A stretch of DNA of 12,952 bases. Origin: Bifidobacterium sp. UBA744. GTDB lineage: Bacteria > Actinomycetota > Actinomycetes > Actinomycetales > Bifidobacteriaceae. How positions within the stretch are numbered: position 1 is the stretch's first letter; each line of letters opens with the position of its first letter. Below are positions 1 through 6,935 of this stretch, in pieces. The notes under the pieces are model-generated. The model did not search any database, was not told the origin of the DNA, and saw only the letters and a program-made list of their open reading frames with translations. The DNA lies in NCBI GenBank assembly GCA_002298605.1, contig DBKS01000021.1:22609-35560 (forward strand), written 5' to 3'. The position numbers and the translations under genes were made by a program.

Positions 1-10
1 GGGACAGCAC

Positions 11-1081
11 CTAGCGTACGGTGCTGCCGCGCAGCACAAGAGCGGAGGGAATGCGGAAGATCTCGGATTCCGGGCGCCGGCCGTCAAGGCGGGCGAACAG
101 CAGGCGAGACGCCCGCGCAGCCAGAATCGGCAGCGACACGCGGATCGAAGTCAGCGTCGGTTCGCTCACACGGGCCACGATATCGTCGTCAAAGCCAATG
201 ATCTGATAATCTTTCGGCGCCTCCAGACCAAACCGTCGCATCGCGGCCATGAAGCCAATGGCCATCAGATCGTTATGCGCGATAACCGCATGGGTGGGAT
301 GCTGCATGAACTTGTCGGCAAAGGCAAAACCGCCTTCGAATGTGGGAGAGCCGGGCCACAGCCTGCGCACTTCCATGCCACGGGCTTTGCAGGCCGCCGC
401 GATGGTGTTCCAGCGCACGCCCACGGACCATGAGGAAGCCGGACCGTCGAGATAGGTGACGCCGCCCACGCCGTTGGCGTGCAGGCATTCAATGGCCTGT
501 CGAACGCCGGGCTCGTTATCGATCAATACGCTGGGCACACCGCGCACCGCGCGGTTCACCACCACCACCGGACGAGACTGGGCGCATTTGCGAATCATGG
601 AATCGGGCATACGGGACGAGGTCAGGATCACCCCGTCCGCGTAATTCATCACCTTATCGAAGGCCGCGCGCTCCAGCGACGCGTTCTCACGCGACTCCGA
701 CACGATCAGCGCCAGACCATGATTCGAGCATTCGCGCTCCACGCCGCGGATGATATCGGAGAAGAACTCGTTGGCGATGTCGGGCACGATGATGGCGATC
801 AGCCCGCGCCGGCCACGACTCGGCACGGTTTCCACCGGTGCGGCATGATAGCCCAGCTGGTCCGCGGCGGCGAAAATACGCCTGGTCGTGGCGGCGCTCA
901 CACGGTCGGGCCTGGCGAAGGCGCGGGACACGGTGGACGGCGACACGCCGGCGAGTCTGGCCACATCGCGAATGGTCACCCTGCCGCGCGCGCCAGAGTT
1001 CCCGGCATCGGCGAAACCGTCGAGATCGCCATCGAGATCATTGGGATTGTCCGAATCGTTCGGATTGCCGCCATCGGCCAC
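11..1081 (-). CDS. LacI-family transcriptional regulator
   Basis: This is a sugar-responsive repressor of the LacI/GalR family. Counting from the GTG at 1081, it has 356 residues. The N-terminal helix-turn-helix begins near residue 36 (VTIRDVARLAGVSPSTVSRA) and is followed by the hinge (RIFAAADQLGY). A periplasmic-binding-protein-like effector domain starts at GLIAIIVPDIANEFF and includes VILTSS, HNDLMAIGF and IIGFDDD. The start is uncertain. The frame is open to 1180, with ATGs at 1132, 1123 and 1114 but no good ribosome binding site. I prefer GTG 1081 because GGAGG lies 10 nt upstream. With any of these starts, an unusual Asp/Asn/Gly-rich stretch of over 30 residues precedes the DNA-binding domain. 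The gene follows the uxaB-like gene closely and is probably co-transcribed with it. A LacI-type palindrome at 2695-2708 suggests self-regulation of the pair. The effector is unknown; a hexuronate or pathway intermediate is my inference. Confidence 0.93.
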   Translation of the reverse strand: MADGGNPNDSDNPNDLDGDLDGFADAGNSGARGRVTIRDVARLAGVSPSTVSRAFARPDRVSAATTRRIFAAADQLGYHAAPVETVPSRGRRGLIAIIVPDIANEFFSDIIRGVERECSNHGLALIVSESRENASLERAAFDKVMNYADGVILTSSRMPDSMIRKCAQSRPVVVVNRAVRGVPSVLIDNEPGVRQAIECLHANGVGGVTYLDGPASSWSVGVRWNTIAAACKARGMEVRRLWPGSPTFEGGFAFADKFMQHPTHAVIAHNDLMAIGFMAAMRRFGLEAPKDYQIIGFDDDIVARVSEPTLTSIRVSLPILAARASRLLFARLDGRRPESEIFRIPSALVLRGSTVR

Positions 1082-1188
1082 CCCGTTGATTCCTCCGTCG
1101 CAGGCACTTGCCATTCCACTCATACCGCCCATTGTACGGACGGCTTTGCCCGGGAGCGCCCGGCATCGAAGCGCGGGCAAGCCGCGAA

Positions 1189-2637
1189 TCAGGCGAGCTC
1201 GTCGATCAGCGGCTGGATGCCGCCGTTCTCAATCTGACGGATATCGGCCGCAACCAGATCAACCAGGCCATCGATCTCGGTCAGATCCGCGCCCCACAGC
1301 GAGGCGTCGGCCAGAATGACGGAAACAAAGGAGGGGCGGTCGGCCGCGGCGGCCTTGAACTTCGCCACCACGTCGTCGGAATCGTTGACGTTCACCTCGA
1401 CCTTGGCCAGACCGCCATACGTGGCAAGCAGCGCCGCCAGCGCCAGCACGATGCGCCTGGGCAGACCGTTGCCGGCCTTCACGTTGGCATACACATTCGG
1501 CAGCAGGCGGGCCGTGAACTTCGACACGGAATTCAGGCCAATGGCGTCCAGTGCATGCTTGACAAAGGGGTTGGCATAGCGTTCGCACACGGCGGAGGCG
1601 AAGGCGTTGAGCTCCTCAGCCGGCAACGTCAGCACCGGAATGATGTCCTCGTGCATCTCCTTTTCGATGAAAGAGCGCATGGTCGGGTCGTTCATCACTT
1701 CGCCCACGGTGGTGAAGCCGGCGAGGCGAGCAACCTGGGCCATGGTGGTGTGGGGCCCGTTGAGCAAGTAGACCTTACGCTCACGGTACGGCTGCACGGC
1801 GTCGGCGGTCACCAAATCGATGCCCAGCTTTCTGGCGGGCAGCAGCTCATTGACCTTGGCCTGGGCTTCCCTGGTGCCGGCGACGGCCCACAGCAGGAAG
1901 GGCTCGGCCTTCACCATGTTGTTATCCTCGTAGCCGAGCTCGTCCCACAGGACCTCGGCATTGTCGCGCGGATAGCCCGGCACAATGCGGTCCACCAGCG
2001 TGGAGACGAAGGTGTTCTCGTTCTTCAGCCATGTGACGAAGTCCTCGCCATAGCCGAACTTTTCGGCCGTTGCAACCAGGCACTTCTCAAGGGCCACGCC
2101 GTTGTCGGCGATCAGCTCGCACGGCACGATGAGGAAGCCCGGCAGCCCTTTATCGAAGCGGCGCTTGAGCAACTGGGCGAGCTTGCCCGGGTAGCTTTTG
2201 GACGGGGTGGCGGCGGGGTCGTCCTCATCGGAGAGCGCAATGCCCGCCTCGGTGGTATTGGAAACGATGATCTGGGTGTTAGGATCGTCCGCGAGCGCAA
2301 GATACGCCTCAAAATCCTCGTACGGGTCGACGGTTTTGCCCACCGAGTCGATGAGTTCGCGGGACTGCACCTCACTGCCGTCCTTCAATCCCTCGAGAAT
2401 CACGGTGTACAGGTCATCCTGCCGGTCAAGATCCTTGACACGTCCGAAGGGCAGCGGCTGCACGATCGCAACGTTGCCGTTGAACAGGCCGTTGTCGTTG
2501 AGCTGTTGGACGATCCAGTCCACGAATGCACGCAGGAAGTTCCCCTCGCCGAACTGGATGAGCTTGATCGGACGGTCGGCGGCGTCGGCCGTGACGAGCC
2601 CCCGCTCGATGGCTACCTTGGCATTGAGCTTTTCCAT
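1189..2637 (-). CDS. uxaB: Tagaturonate/fructuronate reductase, UxaB family
   Basis: This is an NAD-dependent hexuronate reductase of the polyol/mannitol dehydrogenase superfamily, 482 residues, close to the roughly 483 of E. coli UxaB. It interconverts tagaturonate and altronate in the cytoplasm, and enzymes of this group may also use fructuronate/mannonate. The nucleotide-binding start LIQFGEGNFLRAFVDW (26-41) matches UxaB closely. SNTTEAGI (126-133), the VPCELI segment and LVDRIVPGYPRD (214-225) are also UxaB hallmarks. The superfamily catalytic pattern K-x4-N-x2-H is present at K288, N293 and H296. The ATG at 2637 follows AAAGGA with about 11 nt spacing. A 14-bp LacI-type palindrome lies about 60-70 nt upstream of the start, and the LacI gene follows directly, so repression by that protein is likely. 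Family resemblance favours tagaturonate, whereas the neighbouring GH115 enzyme would supply glucuronate, so the true substrate is open. Confidence 0.88.
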   Translation of the reverse strand: MEKLNAKVAIERGLVTADAADRPIKLIQFGEGNFLRAFVDWIVQQLNDNGLFNGNVAIVQPLPFGRVKDLDRQDDLYTVILEGLKDGSEVQSRELIDSVGKTVDPYEDFEAYLALADDPNTQIIVSNTTEAGIALSDEDDPAATPSKSYPGKLAQLLKRRFDKGLPGFLIVPCELIADNGVALEKCLVATAEKFGYGEDFVTWLKNENTFVSTLVDRIVPGYPRDNAEVLWDELGYEDNNMVKAEPFLLWAVAGTREAQAKVNELLPARKLGIDLVTADAVQPYRERKVYLLNGPHTTMAQVARLAGFTTVGEVMNDPTMRSFIEKEMHEDIIPVLTLPAEELNAFASAVCERYANPFVKHALDAIGLNSVSKFTARLLPNVYANVKAGNGLPRRIVLALAALLATYGGLAKVEVNVNDSDDVVAKFKAAAADRPSFVSVILADASLWGADLTEIDGLVDLVAADIRQIENGGIQPLIDELA

Positions 2638-2694
2638 GACTGTATTGTTCCTTTCGTCTGGTGCTCCAAGGCTAAGGCCCCATCCCCGCAGACC

Positions 2695-2708
2695 GGCAAC
2701 CGGTTGCC
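2695..2708. promoter_or_regulatory. Putative LacI-family operator upstream of uxaB
   Basis: GGCAACCGGTTGCC is a perfect 14-bp palindrome with the central CG typical of LacI-family operators. It lies between murB and the uxaB-like gene, 58 bases or more upstream of the uxaB start. The best candidate binder is the LacI protein encoded immediately after uxaB. The palindrome is read directly; the binding assignment is inference. Confidence 0.6.
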
Positions 2709-2733
2709 AGTCGTTGCAGCACGGAAGGACACG

Positions 2734-3951
2734 CTACCGCAGATCCAAACCGATAACCACCGGCTCGGGAACGAGACGAATACCGAATGCAGCCTCCACT
2801 CCGTTCTGAATCGCCGTGGCCAGCGCAGCCACGTCAGCCGCCGTGGCGTCCCCTCGATTCGTCAGGGCCAGCGTGTGACGAGTGGACAGCGACGCGGGTG
2901 CGTCGGCAGCGGACCGCCCGTCAATGGCGAAGCCTTTCGGGAAGCCGGCATGGTCGATCAGCCAGGCGGCCGACGTCTTCATGCCGGGCCTGCCATCGGA
3001 CAGGGCGACCTCGAATCGGGGCGCATCCCCGGGCAGACCGGACAGCGCCGGCGAGCCGACGGGAAGCATCGGATTCATAAAGAAGCTGCCGCAGCTATGA
3101 CGGTCAAAATCCTCCGCCGAGCTGCCATTCGCATCGCGCAGCGCGGCCATGGCGGCGGCGATATTGGCCTCACGCTTCATACCGGCCATGCCGGCCGAAG
3201 CATAACGGTTCGGGTCCTCCAACATGCCCTTGGCGGCGCGCACGCGCAGCACGGCATCGCGAATAGCCTCGGTTTCCAAGCGGTCCCCCACCGCAACGTC
3301 CAGCGCCTTGGCGAGCTGCCCGAATCCGACCACACCGGTCGCGCTGTGCCGCAACGCCAGCGTAACCGACAGCACCACATAGCGCGGCGTGGGGAAAAAC
3401 CGGTCCGACGGCACGGCGGGCGCGGCATACATGCTGCGCTTGAGCACTGAGGTGCGATAGCCAAATTCCATCTCGCCGCCGGTCAGCTCAAGAGTCTTCT
3501 TCTCCTGGCGGTCCCACACCTCCACGGACTTAACGACATCGCCGACCTCCTGGCCGTACGCGCCGATATTCTGCACCACCGACGCACCCACCGTTCCGGG
3601 AATGCCGGACAACCCCTCAACGCCCTCCAGGCCAATGCGCACGCAGAATTCCACCAGATCATCCCAGTTGACGCCGGCTTCGGCGTTCACATGTACCAGA
3701 CGATCGCCGCCCTCCACCGGCGCAGCCTCGTCGGGCACGGTGATGAGCTTGCGGGTATCGCGCACCACAAGTCCCCTGAAGTCATCATCCGCGGCAAGCG
3801 TGTTCGAGCCGCCTCCAATCACATATAGCGGCAGGCCGCGCTCATCGGCATCCTCAACGGCCTCAATCACTCCCACACGAGAATCGGGCTCAACAAAACG
3901 GGCGATGCGACCGCCCACGCCAATGGTGGTGATGTCTGCAAAGGAAGTCAT
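2734..3951 (-). CDS. murB: UDP-N-acetylenolpyruvoylglucosamine reductase
   Basis: MurB is the FAD-dependent cytoplasmic enzyme that reduces UDP-GlcNAc-enolpyruvate to UDP-MurNAc with NADPH, the second committed step of peptidoglycan synthesis. The product is 405 residues. It shows the FAD-binding IGGGSN (45-50), the strongly conserved SGIPGTVGASVVQNIGAYG (115-133), YR at 165-166 (counterpart of the E. coli active-site Arg159), SFFMNP at 289-294 (S289, the proton donor, counterpart of Ser229) and a C-terminal E396 matching Glu325. The frame is open to a TTG at 3996, but the ATG at 3951 directly precedes TSFADITTIGVGG, where MurB proteins normally begin, and has an AGGGTGG element upstream. It lies downstream of rpmG, as in many actinobacteria, but the strong terminator after rpmG and a gap of about 435 nt suggest it has its own promoter. 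Confidence 0.96.
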   Translation of the reverse strand: MTSFADITTIGVGGRIARFVEPDSRVGVIEAVEDADERGLPLYVIGGGSNTLAADDDFRGLVVRDTRKLITVPDEAAPVEGGDRLVHVNAEAGVNWDDLVEFCVRIGLEGVEGLSGIPGTVGASVVQNIGAYGQEVGDVVKSVEVWDRQEKKTLELTGGEMEFGYRTSVLKRSMYAAPAVPSDRFFPTPRYVVLSVTLALRHSATGVVGFGQLAKALDVAVGDRLETEAIRDAVLRVRAAKGMLEDPNRYASAGMAGMKREANIAAAMAALRDANGSSAEDFDRHSCGSFFMNPMLPVGSPALSGLPGDAPRFEVALSDGRPGMKTSAAWLIDHAGFPKGFAIDGRSAADAPASLSTRHTLALTNRGDATAADVAALATAIQNGVEAAFGIRLVPEPVVIGLDLR

Positions 3952-4387
3952 GCGGCCCACCCTACCGCATGATTTCCCTGCATTCCAAAGATCCAAGCAG
4001 CCTGTGTGTCACACACAAGCCGTGCCGCGGCGCGCGCCGACAGCCCATGCGGACCAAAACCGGAATGACGAAAGGGTCTAAAGAGTCCATTTTCGATTCT
4101 TTCACATTCGTCCTCTCGCAAGCAAAAGGTCCAACGATTTACATCGCCATATCGCCGGCATATGGGCTCCCCCAAGCCGGCAAAATGTGAAAGAATCGAA
4201 AATAGACTCTTTCACATTGAGACAAACCCTTAGCTAGCAGCAATGACCAGGCGAACGGTAATCAATCAGGCTCGCCAAGTCTCAGCGTATGGCGCCGACA
4301 CAGAGAGGACGGATTACGGCGCGGCACAGCCGTGCGATTGACGGGATTGGCGAGATTAACGACGCGCCCGCTCCTCCGACACAGCGG
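3952..4387. other. Intergenic region between rpmG terminator and murB
   Basis: This stretch of about 436 bases has no credible gene. It holds a long inverted repeat (4080-4212, listed separately), a 6-bp palindromic arm pair (ccatat/atatgg, 4147-4165) and a TGTGTG-T-CACACA palindrome at 4003-4015, about 50 bases upstream of the murB start. The murB promoter must lie here, but no clear -35/-10 pair stands out. Open frames across it have no ribosome binding site and no recognisable product. Confidence 0.6.
4080..4212. repeat. 29-bp inverted repeat around a 75-base spacer
   Basis: The arms 4080-4108 and 4184-4212 are reverse complements at 28 of 29 positions, separated by 75 bases. The right copy is also internally symmetric: AATGTGAAAGA (4184-4194), 13 bases, then TCTTTCACATT (4208-4218) is a perfect 11-bp inverted repeat. 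In the left copy the matching outer half is degenerate (only AAAGA is retained next to GGGTCT). The simplest description is two copies of a palindromic unit of about 35 bases in opposite orientation, one decayed. There is no obvious target-site duplication and no coding content. Function is unknown. Confidence 0.75.
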
Positions 4388-4416
4388 AAAAATAAAAACC
4401 CGGCCAGTGGCCGGGT
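4388..4416 (-). terminator. Rho-independent terminator of the tRNA-rpmG unit
   Basis: A perfect 8-bp GC-rich stem, ACCCGGCC/GGCCGGGT with a 3-base loop (4398-4416), is followed in the minus-strand direction by TTTTTATTTTT. It begins 34 bases after the rpmG stop codon and is the clearest terminator in the window. It should end the transcript that starts upstream of tRNA-Tyr. Confidence 0.93.
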
Positions 4417-4449
4417 CTGAAAATCTATCGCCGCTTTCGCAGCGTTCAC

Positions 4450-4620
4450 TCAGCGAGTCTCGCGGTGAACGGTCTGCTTGCCGCAACGAGGGCAGAACTT
4501 CTTGAGCTCAAGGCGGTCAGGAGTGTTACGACGGTTCTTGGTCGTGATGTAGTTACGCTCCTTGCACTCAGTGCACGCCAGGGTGATGCCCGGGCGAATA
4601 TCGGCGCTCTTGCTTGCCAT
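4450..4620 (-). CDS. rpmG: 50S ribosomal protein L33, zinc-binding type
   Basis: This encodes ribosomal protein L33, a small component of the large ribosomal subunit near the tRNA E site. The product is 56 residues, the normal size, beginning MASKSADIRPGITLACTECK. Two CxxC pairs (C16/C19 and C43/C46) show the zinc-binding (C+) form rather than the cysteine-free form used under zinc limitation. YITTKNRRNTPDRLELKKFCP is the diagnostic core of the family. The ATG at 4620 has a GAGGTGA element 6 nt upstream. The gene lies 51 bases downstream of tRNA-Met on the same strand, a linkage conserved in actinobacteria, and is followed by a strong terminator, so it is probably expressed from the tRNA promoter after cleavage of a joint transcript. 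Confidence 0.97.
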   Translation of the reverse strand: MASKSADIRPGITLACTECKERNYITTKNRRNTPDRLELKKFCPRCGKQTVHRETR

Positions 4621-4649
4621 CTCTAGTCACCTCATGTGTTCGTTGGTCA

Positions 4650-4665
4650 CCGAGGCAAACCTCGG
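4650..4665 (-). other. Short hairpin between tRNA-Met and rpmG
   Basis: CCGAGG and CCTCGG form a perfect 6-bp stem with a 4-base loop in the 51-base spacer between tRNA-Met and rpmG. No T-run follows on the minus strand, so it is not a classical terminator. It could protect the mRNA 5' end or guide processing of the tRNA-mRNA transcript; that role is inference. Confidence 0.5.
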
Positions 4666-4671
4666 CCTTTG

Positions 4672-4745
4672 TAGCGAGGAAGAGACTCGAACTCTTGACC
4701 TTGCGATTATGAGTCGCACGCTCTAGCCAGCTGAGCTACCCCGCC
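4672..4745 (-). tRNA. tRNA-Met (CAT)
   Basis: The 74-base cloverleaf folds cleanly: acceptor GGCGGGG with CCTCGCT (two G-U pairs), D-stem GCTC/GAGC, anticodon stem TGCGA/TCGCA with loop CTCATAA, T-stem AAGAG/CTCTT with loop TTCGAGT, and discriminator A. The CAT anticodon, the position next to tRNA-Thr and rpmG, and the ordinary paired acceptor end (G1-U72, not the mismatched end of bacterial initiators) favour elongator methionine. A CAT tRNA whose wobble base is modified to read AUA (Ile) cannot be excluded by eye. CCA is not encoded. Confidence 0.95.
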
Positions 4746-4751
4746 ATGGAG

Positions 4752-4823
<72 letters not shown>

Positions 4824-4824
4824 G

Positions 4825-4906
4825 TGGCGGATAGTGGATTCGAACCACTGAAGCACGAAGCGGCTGATTTACAGTCAGCTCCCTTTGACCGCTTGGGAAA
4901 TCCGCC
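4825..4906 (-). tRNA. tRNA-Tyr (GTA)
   Basis: This 82-base class II tRNA has acceptor GGCGGAT/ATCCGCC, anticodon stem GCTGA/TCAGC with loop CTGTAAA (anticodon GTA), a long variable arm as expected for bacterial tRNA-Tyr, T-stem GTGGT...ATCCAC with TTCGA, and discriminator A. It is the first gene of the tRNA-rpmG unit. Confidence 0.96.
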
Positions 4907-4946
4907 ATTGCCGCACTCGACCAAGGCCTTGAACGGCAACTTGGCT

Positions 4947-4975
4947 ATTGTGCCACGAAAATTCAGCAAACGCAA
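4947..4975 (-). promoter_or_regulatory. Putative promoter of the tRNA-Tyr/Thr/Met-rpmG unit
   Basis: Read on the minus strand, TTGCGT (4970-4975), 17 bases, then CACAAT (4947-4952) resembles a sigma-70-type -35/-10 pair and would start transcription about 35 bases before tRNA-Tyr. The -10 is a moderate match. The assignment rests on position and spacing only. Confidence 0.45.
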
Positions 4976-4997
4976 ATTCGCGACACGCGGGGAGCAA

Positions 4998-5029
4998 TGC
5001 CGGAATTTCGCCGTTATGCAATCCCGGCA
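4998..5029 (-). terminator. Hairpin downstream of the esterase gene, possible terminator
   Basis: TGCCGGGATT and AATTCCGGCA (minus-strand reading) form a 10-bp stem with one G-U pair and a 12-base loop, beginning 26 bases after the esterase stop codon and ahead of the tRNA promoter. No T-run follows, so it may be a tail-less terminator or an mRNA-stabilising structure. Confidence 0.45.
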
Positions 5030-5055
5030 CACAAACGGCCAAGAAAATCGGCAGG

Positions 5056-6783
5056 CTAGTTCACGGCATCCCGATCTTTCAGTTCCTCGGCATCGCCGAG
5101 CAGGGTCACCGAAACCGGGGCGGGGTCAATGCCATAGCGCCCGGCGTTGGCCGACAAATAGGCAAGTGCGGACGGGGGAATGGTCGGAGTCTCCGGGTCC
5201 TGCCGGGGCGCCTCCTCCTTCGTATACGCGATCAACGCCACGGCATGTCCGGCGGCAAGCGCCTCGGCGAGTTCGGGCCGCGCCTTCACCACCGGCTCGG
5301 GGTCGATGGCCGGACCAACATACAGCGCCACATCAAGCGGGCGACGGGCGACGGCGGCCGACTGACCGGGCCCGGACGGTTCGTCCGCCGCCCGCCGATC
5401 CTCTCCCCCGCCGGCCTTCGAAATGGGGATCAGCAGCATCACCTTGCGGAACGGCGAAATATCGCCGTCGATATACGGCTCGGCCGTGTATTTGAGGTAC
5501 AGCGGATTGAGATACTGGTCGACCACCAGCTGCGGACGGTCCCCGCCCATTGCACGCGGCGGCAGCGGCCACTCGCCGAATCCGCCGGTTAGATGCCCGG
5601 ACAACGCCCGATACGCCTCGGTTTCCACGTCATCCTGGCCAGTCCAACCGCCCAGCACCCGCCGGATCTCACCGGCTACGAGTCCCGCCACCGCATAAGC
5701 GCCGACATCGTGCAGATGCGTGCGGTCACCGGCATGGAACAGCGGTTGCGACGGCTTGTCGCCAGCCTTCTTCAGCATGGCCATACTCAGCGCATGCAGG
5801 TCAAGCACAGGCACATGCCGCCGCTCACCCAAGTCGGTCACGGCCTGCGCCCAGTCGCGCAGCAGGTCGTTGTAGCCGCCATCGGCGTTCCAAGTATTGC
5901 GCGCCAGCGACGTGACCAGCACCGGGTGCACGCCGGACTGCCGAGCCTCGGCGATGTAGCGGTCAAGTTCGCGCCAATAGCCGCCGCGCGCGTCAAGCTC
6001 GGGCTGCTTCTGGTCATTGTGACCGAATTGCAGCAGCAGATAGTCGCCTGGTCTCCAGTTCGAACGCACCGGATCGTAGTGATGCCCCTCGCGGAAACTC
6101 ACCGACGTCAGGCCGGACCTCGCATGGTTGCAGACGGCGATGCGGTCGTCGAGATATGCGGACAGCGCAGCCCCCCAACCGCAATAGGTGTCGGACGGCG
6201 CGTAGGGATATTGGACGCCTTCGTTCGTCACCGTGGAATCGCCGGCGATCCACACCGTGGGCACGCGCGAATCGGCCGGTTCCACCGTCACGGATACGAT
6301 ACGGGCGTGGGTGGCGACCACGGCGAGCATCACCGCGCGCACAGGCTGCACATCGGCGAACGGGCGGGCCACAAAATCCGACACCGGCACCATCGCCGAC
6401 ACGGTCAACATGGCGTGCGGATCGACGGAGGGAAACGCGCCGCGAAACGCCAGCTGGCGGTTGTAGTCGAAGACCAGCACGCCGCGTTCGTCCAGACCGG
6501 CGTCGGATACGTCGCCATAGCGGGCATCGTATCCATCGTTCGCAATGGTCAGATTCACGTGGTAATTGCCTTGCGCCGGCACGTCGATGTGAACCAGCAG
6601 CGGCAGGAATCCGCTGGTCTGCCCGTATCGGAATTCGTCATGCTCCCTGTACCAGGCGGCCGGCTCGAAACCGGCGTTCAGCTCAGCGCCCTGCGGCACC
6701 GCGCCCGCCGCACGCACGGCACCGGTGATCAGGCCGAAGCCACGTTCCGGCGTATAGTCGCCGTTGATGCGATATGTCGTCAT
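5056..6783 (-). CDS. SGNH-family acetylesterase, CE12-like
   Basis: This is a carbohydrate esterase expected to remove O-acetyl groups from plant-wall glycans. It resembles the rhamnogalacturonan/xylan acetylesterases of family CE12. The product is 575 residues. Residues 1-170 form a beta-rich N-terminal domain. The SGNH hydrolase domain follows, with WIAGDSTVTNEG (nucleophile S183), ARSGLTS (G224), QFGHND (N256) and DRTHLHD (D353, H356). The C-terminal part beyond about 380 includes YTAEPYIDGDISPF and is not assigned. The frame is open to 6933, but the ATG at 6783 has AGGGAG 7 nt upstream, and the extra 50 residues of the longer form look like translated spacer. No signal peptide is visible, so it probably acts on imported, acetylated oligosaccharides in the cytoplasm. 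Xylan or pectin as the substrate cannot be decided from sequence alone. Confidence 0.87.
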   Translation of the reverse strand: MTTYRINGDYTPERGFGLITGAVRAAGAVPQGAELNAGFEPAAWYREHDEFRYGQTSGFLPLLVHIDVPAQGNYHVNLTIANDGYDARYGDVSDAGLDERGVLVFDYNRQLAFRGAFPSVDPHAMLTVSAMVPVSDFVARPFADVQPVRAVMLAVVATHARIVSVTVEPADSRVPTVWIAGDSTVTNEGVQYPYAPSDTYCGWGAALSAYLDDRIAVCNHARSGLTSVSFREGHHYDPVRSNWRPGDYLLLQFGHNDQKQPELDARGGYWRELDRYIAEARQSGVHPVLVTSLARNTWNADGGYNDLLRDWAQAVTDLGERRHVPVLDLHALSMAMLKKAGDKPSQPLFHAGDRTHLHDVGAYAVAGLVAGEIRRVLGGWTGQDDVETEAYRALSGHLTGGFGEWPLPPRAMGGDRPQLVVDQYLNPLYLKYTAEPYIDGDISPFRKVMLLIPISKAGGGEDRRAADEPSGPGQSAAVARRPLDVALYVGPAIDPEPVVKARPELAEALAAGHAVALIAYTKEEAPRQDPETPTIPPSALAYLSANAGRYGIDPAPVSVTLLGDAEELKDRDAVN

Positions 6784-6816
6784 TGAACATCTCCCTGCAG
6801 CTCTTGCGTACCTTGC

Positions 6817-6845
6817 ATCATAGCCCCACAGCGGGAACGGCTGAA
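6817..6845 (-). promoter_or_regulatory. Possible promoter of the esterase gene
   Basis: TATGAT (6817-6822, minus-strand reading) is a good -10 hexamer located 34 bases before the esterase start. TTCAGC lies 17 bases further upstream and is a weak -35. Together with the hairpin at 6878-6894 this suggests the esterase gene can be transcribed separately from the dehydrogenase gene. Confidence 0.35.
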
Positions 6846-6877
6846 ACGACGGGAACAGCGTCGGCAATGGCGGCAAA

Positions 6878-6894
6878 CCCGCAAAAACTGCGGG
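6878..6894 (-). terminator. Weak hairpin after the dehydrogenase gene
   Basis: CCCGCA and TGCGGG form a perfect 6-bp stem with a 5-base loop about 40 bases after the dehydrogenase stop codon. Only three Ts follow on the minus strand, so termination would be partial at best. Confidence 0.35.
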
Positions 6895-6935
6895 GACGAG
6901 GTTTCGACGGCCCGGTGCGCCACCTGGCGGCAAGC

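Noticed and set aside
1108..3450. 780-residue open frame on the plus strand
   Set aside because: It runs antisense through uxaB and murB, both strongly recognised. The translation is His/Arg/Gly-rich, with no family motif, as expected for the opposite strand of GC-rich genes.
3952..3996. TTG start extending murB by 15 residues
   Set aside because: The ATG at 3951 sits where MurB homologues begin, and the TTG has no clear ribosome binding site.
4080..4212. Miniature transposable element
   Set aside because: The inverted arms fit the idea, but no target-site duplication is visible at the ends, and the nested symmetry suits a palindromic site or RNA equally well. It was kept as a repeat of unknown type.
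4262..4486. 74-residue minus-strand frame after rpmG
   Set aside because: It overlaps the rpmG 3' end and the terminator out of frame and has no supporting signal.
6784..6933. 50-residue N-terminal extension of the esterase
   Set aside because: The ATG at 6783 has a good ribosome binding site. The extension spans a likely promoter and hairpin and has no signal-peptide character.
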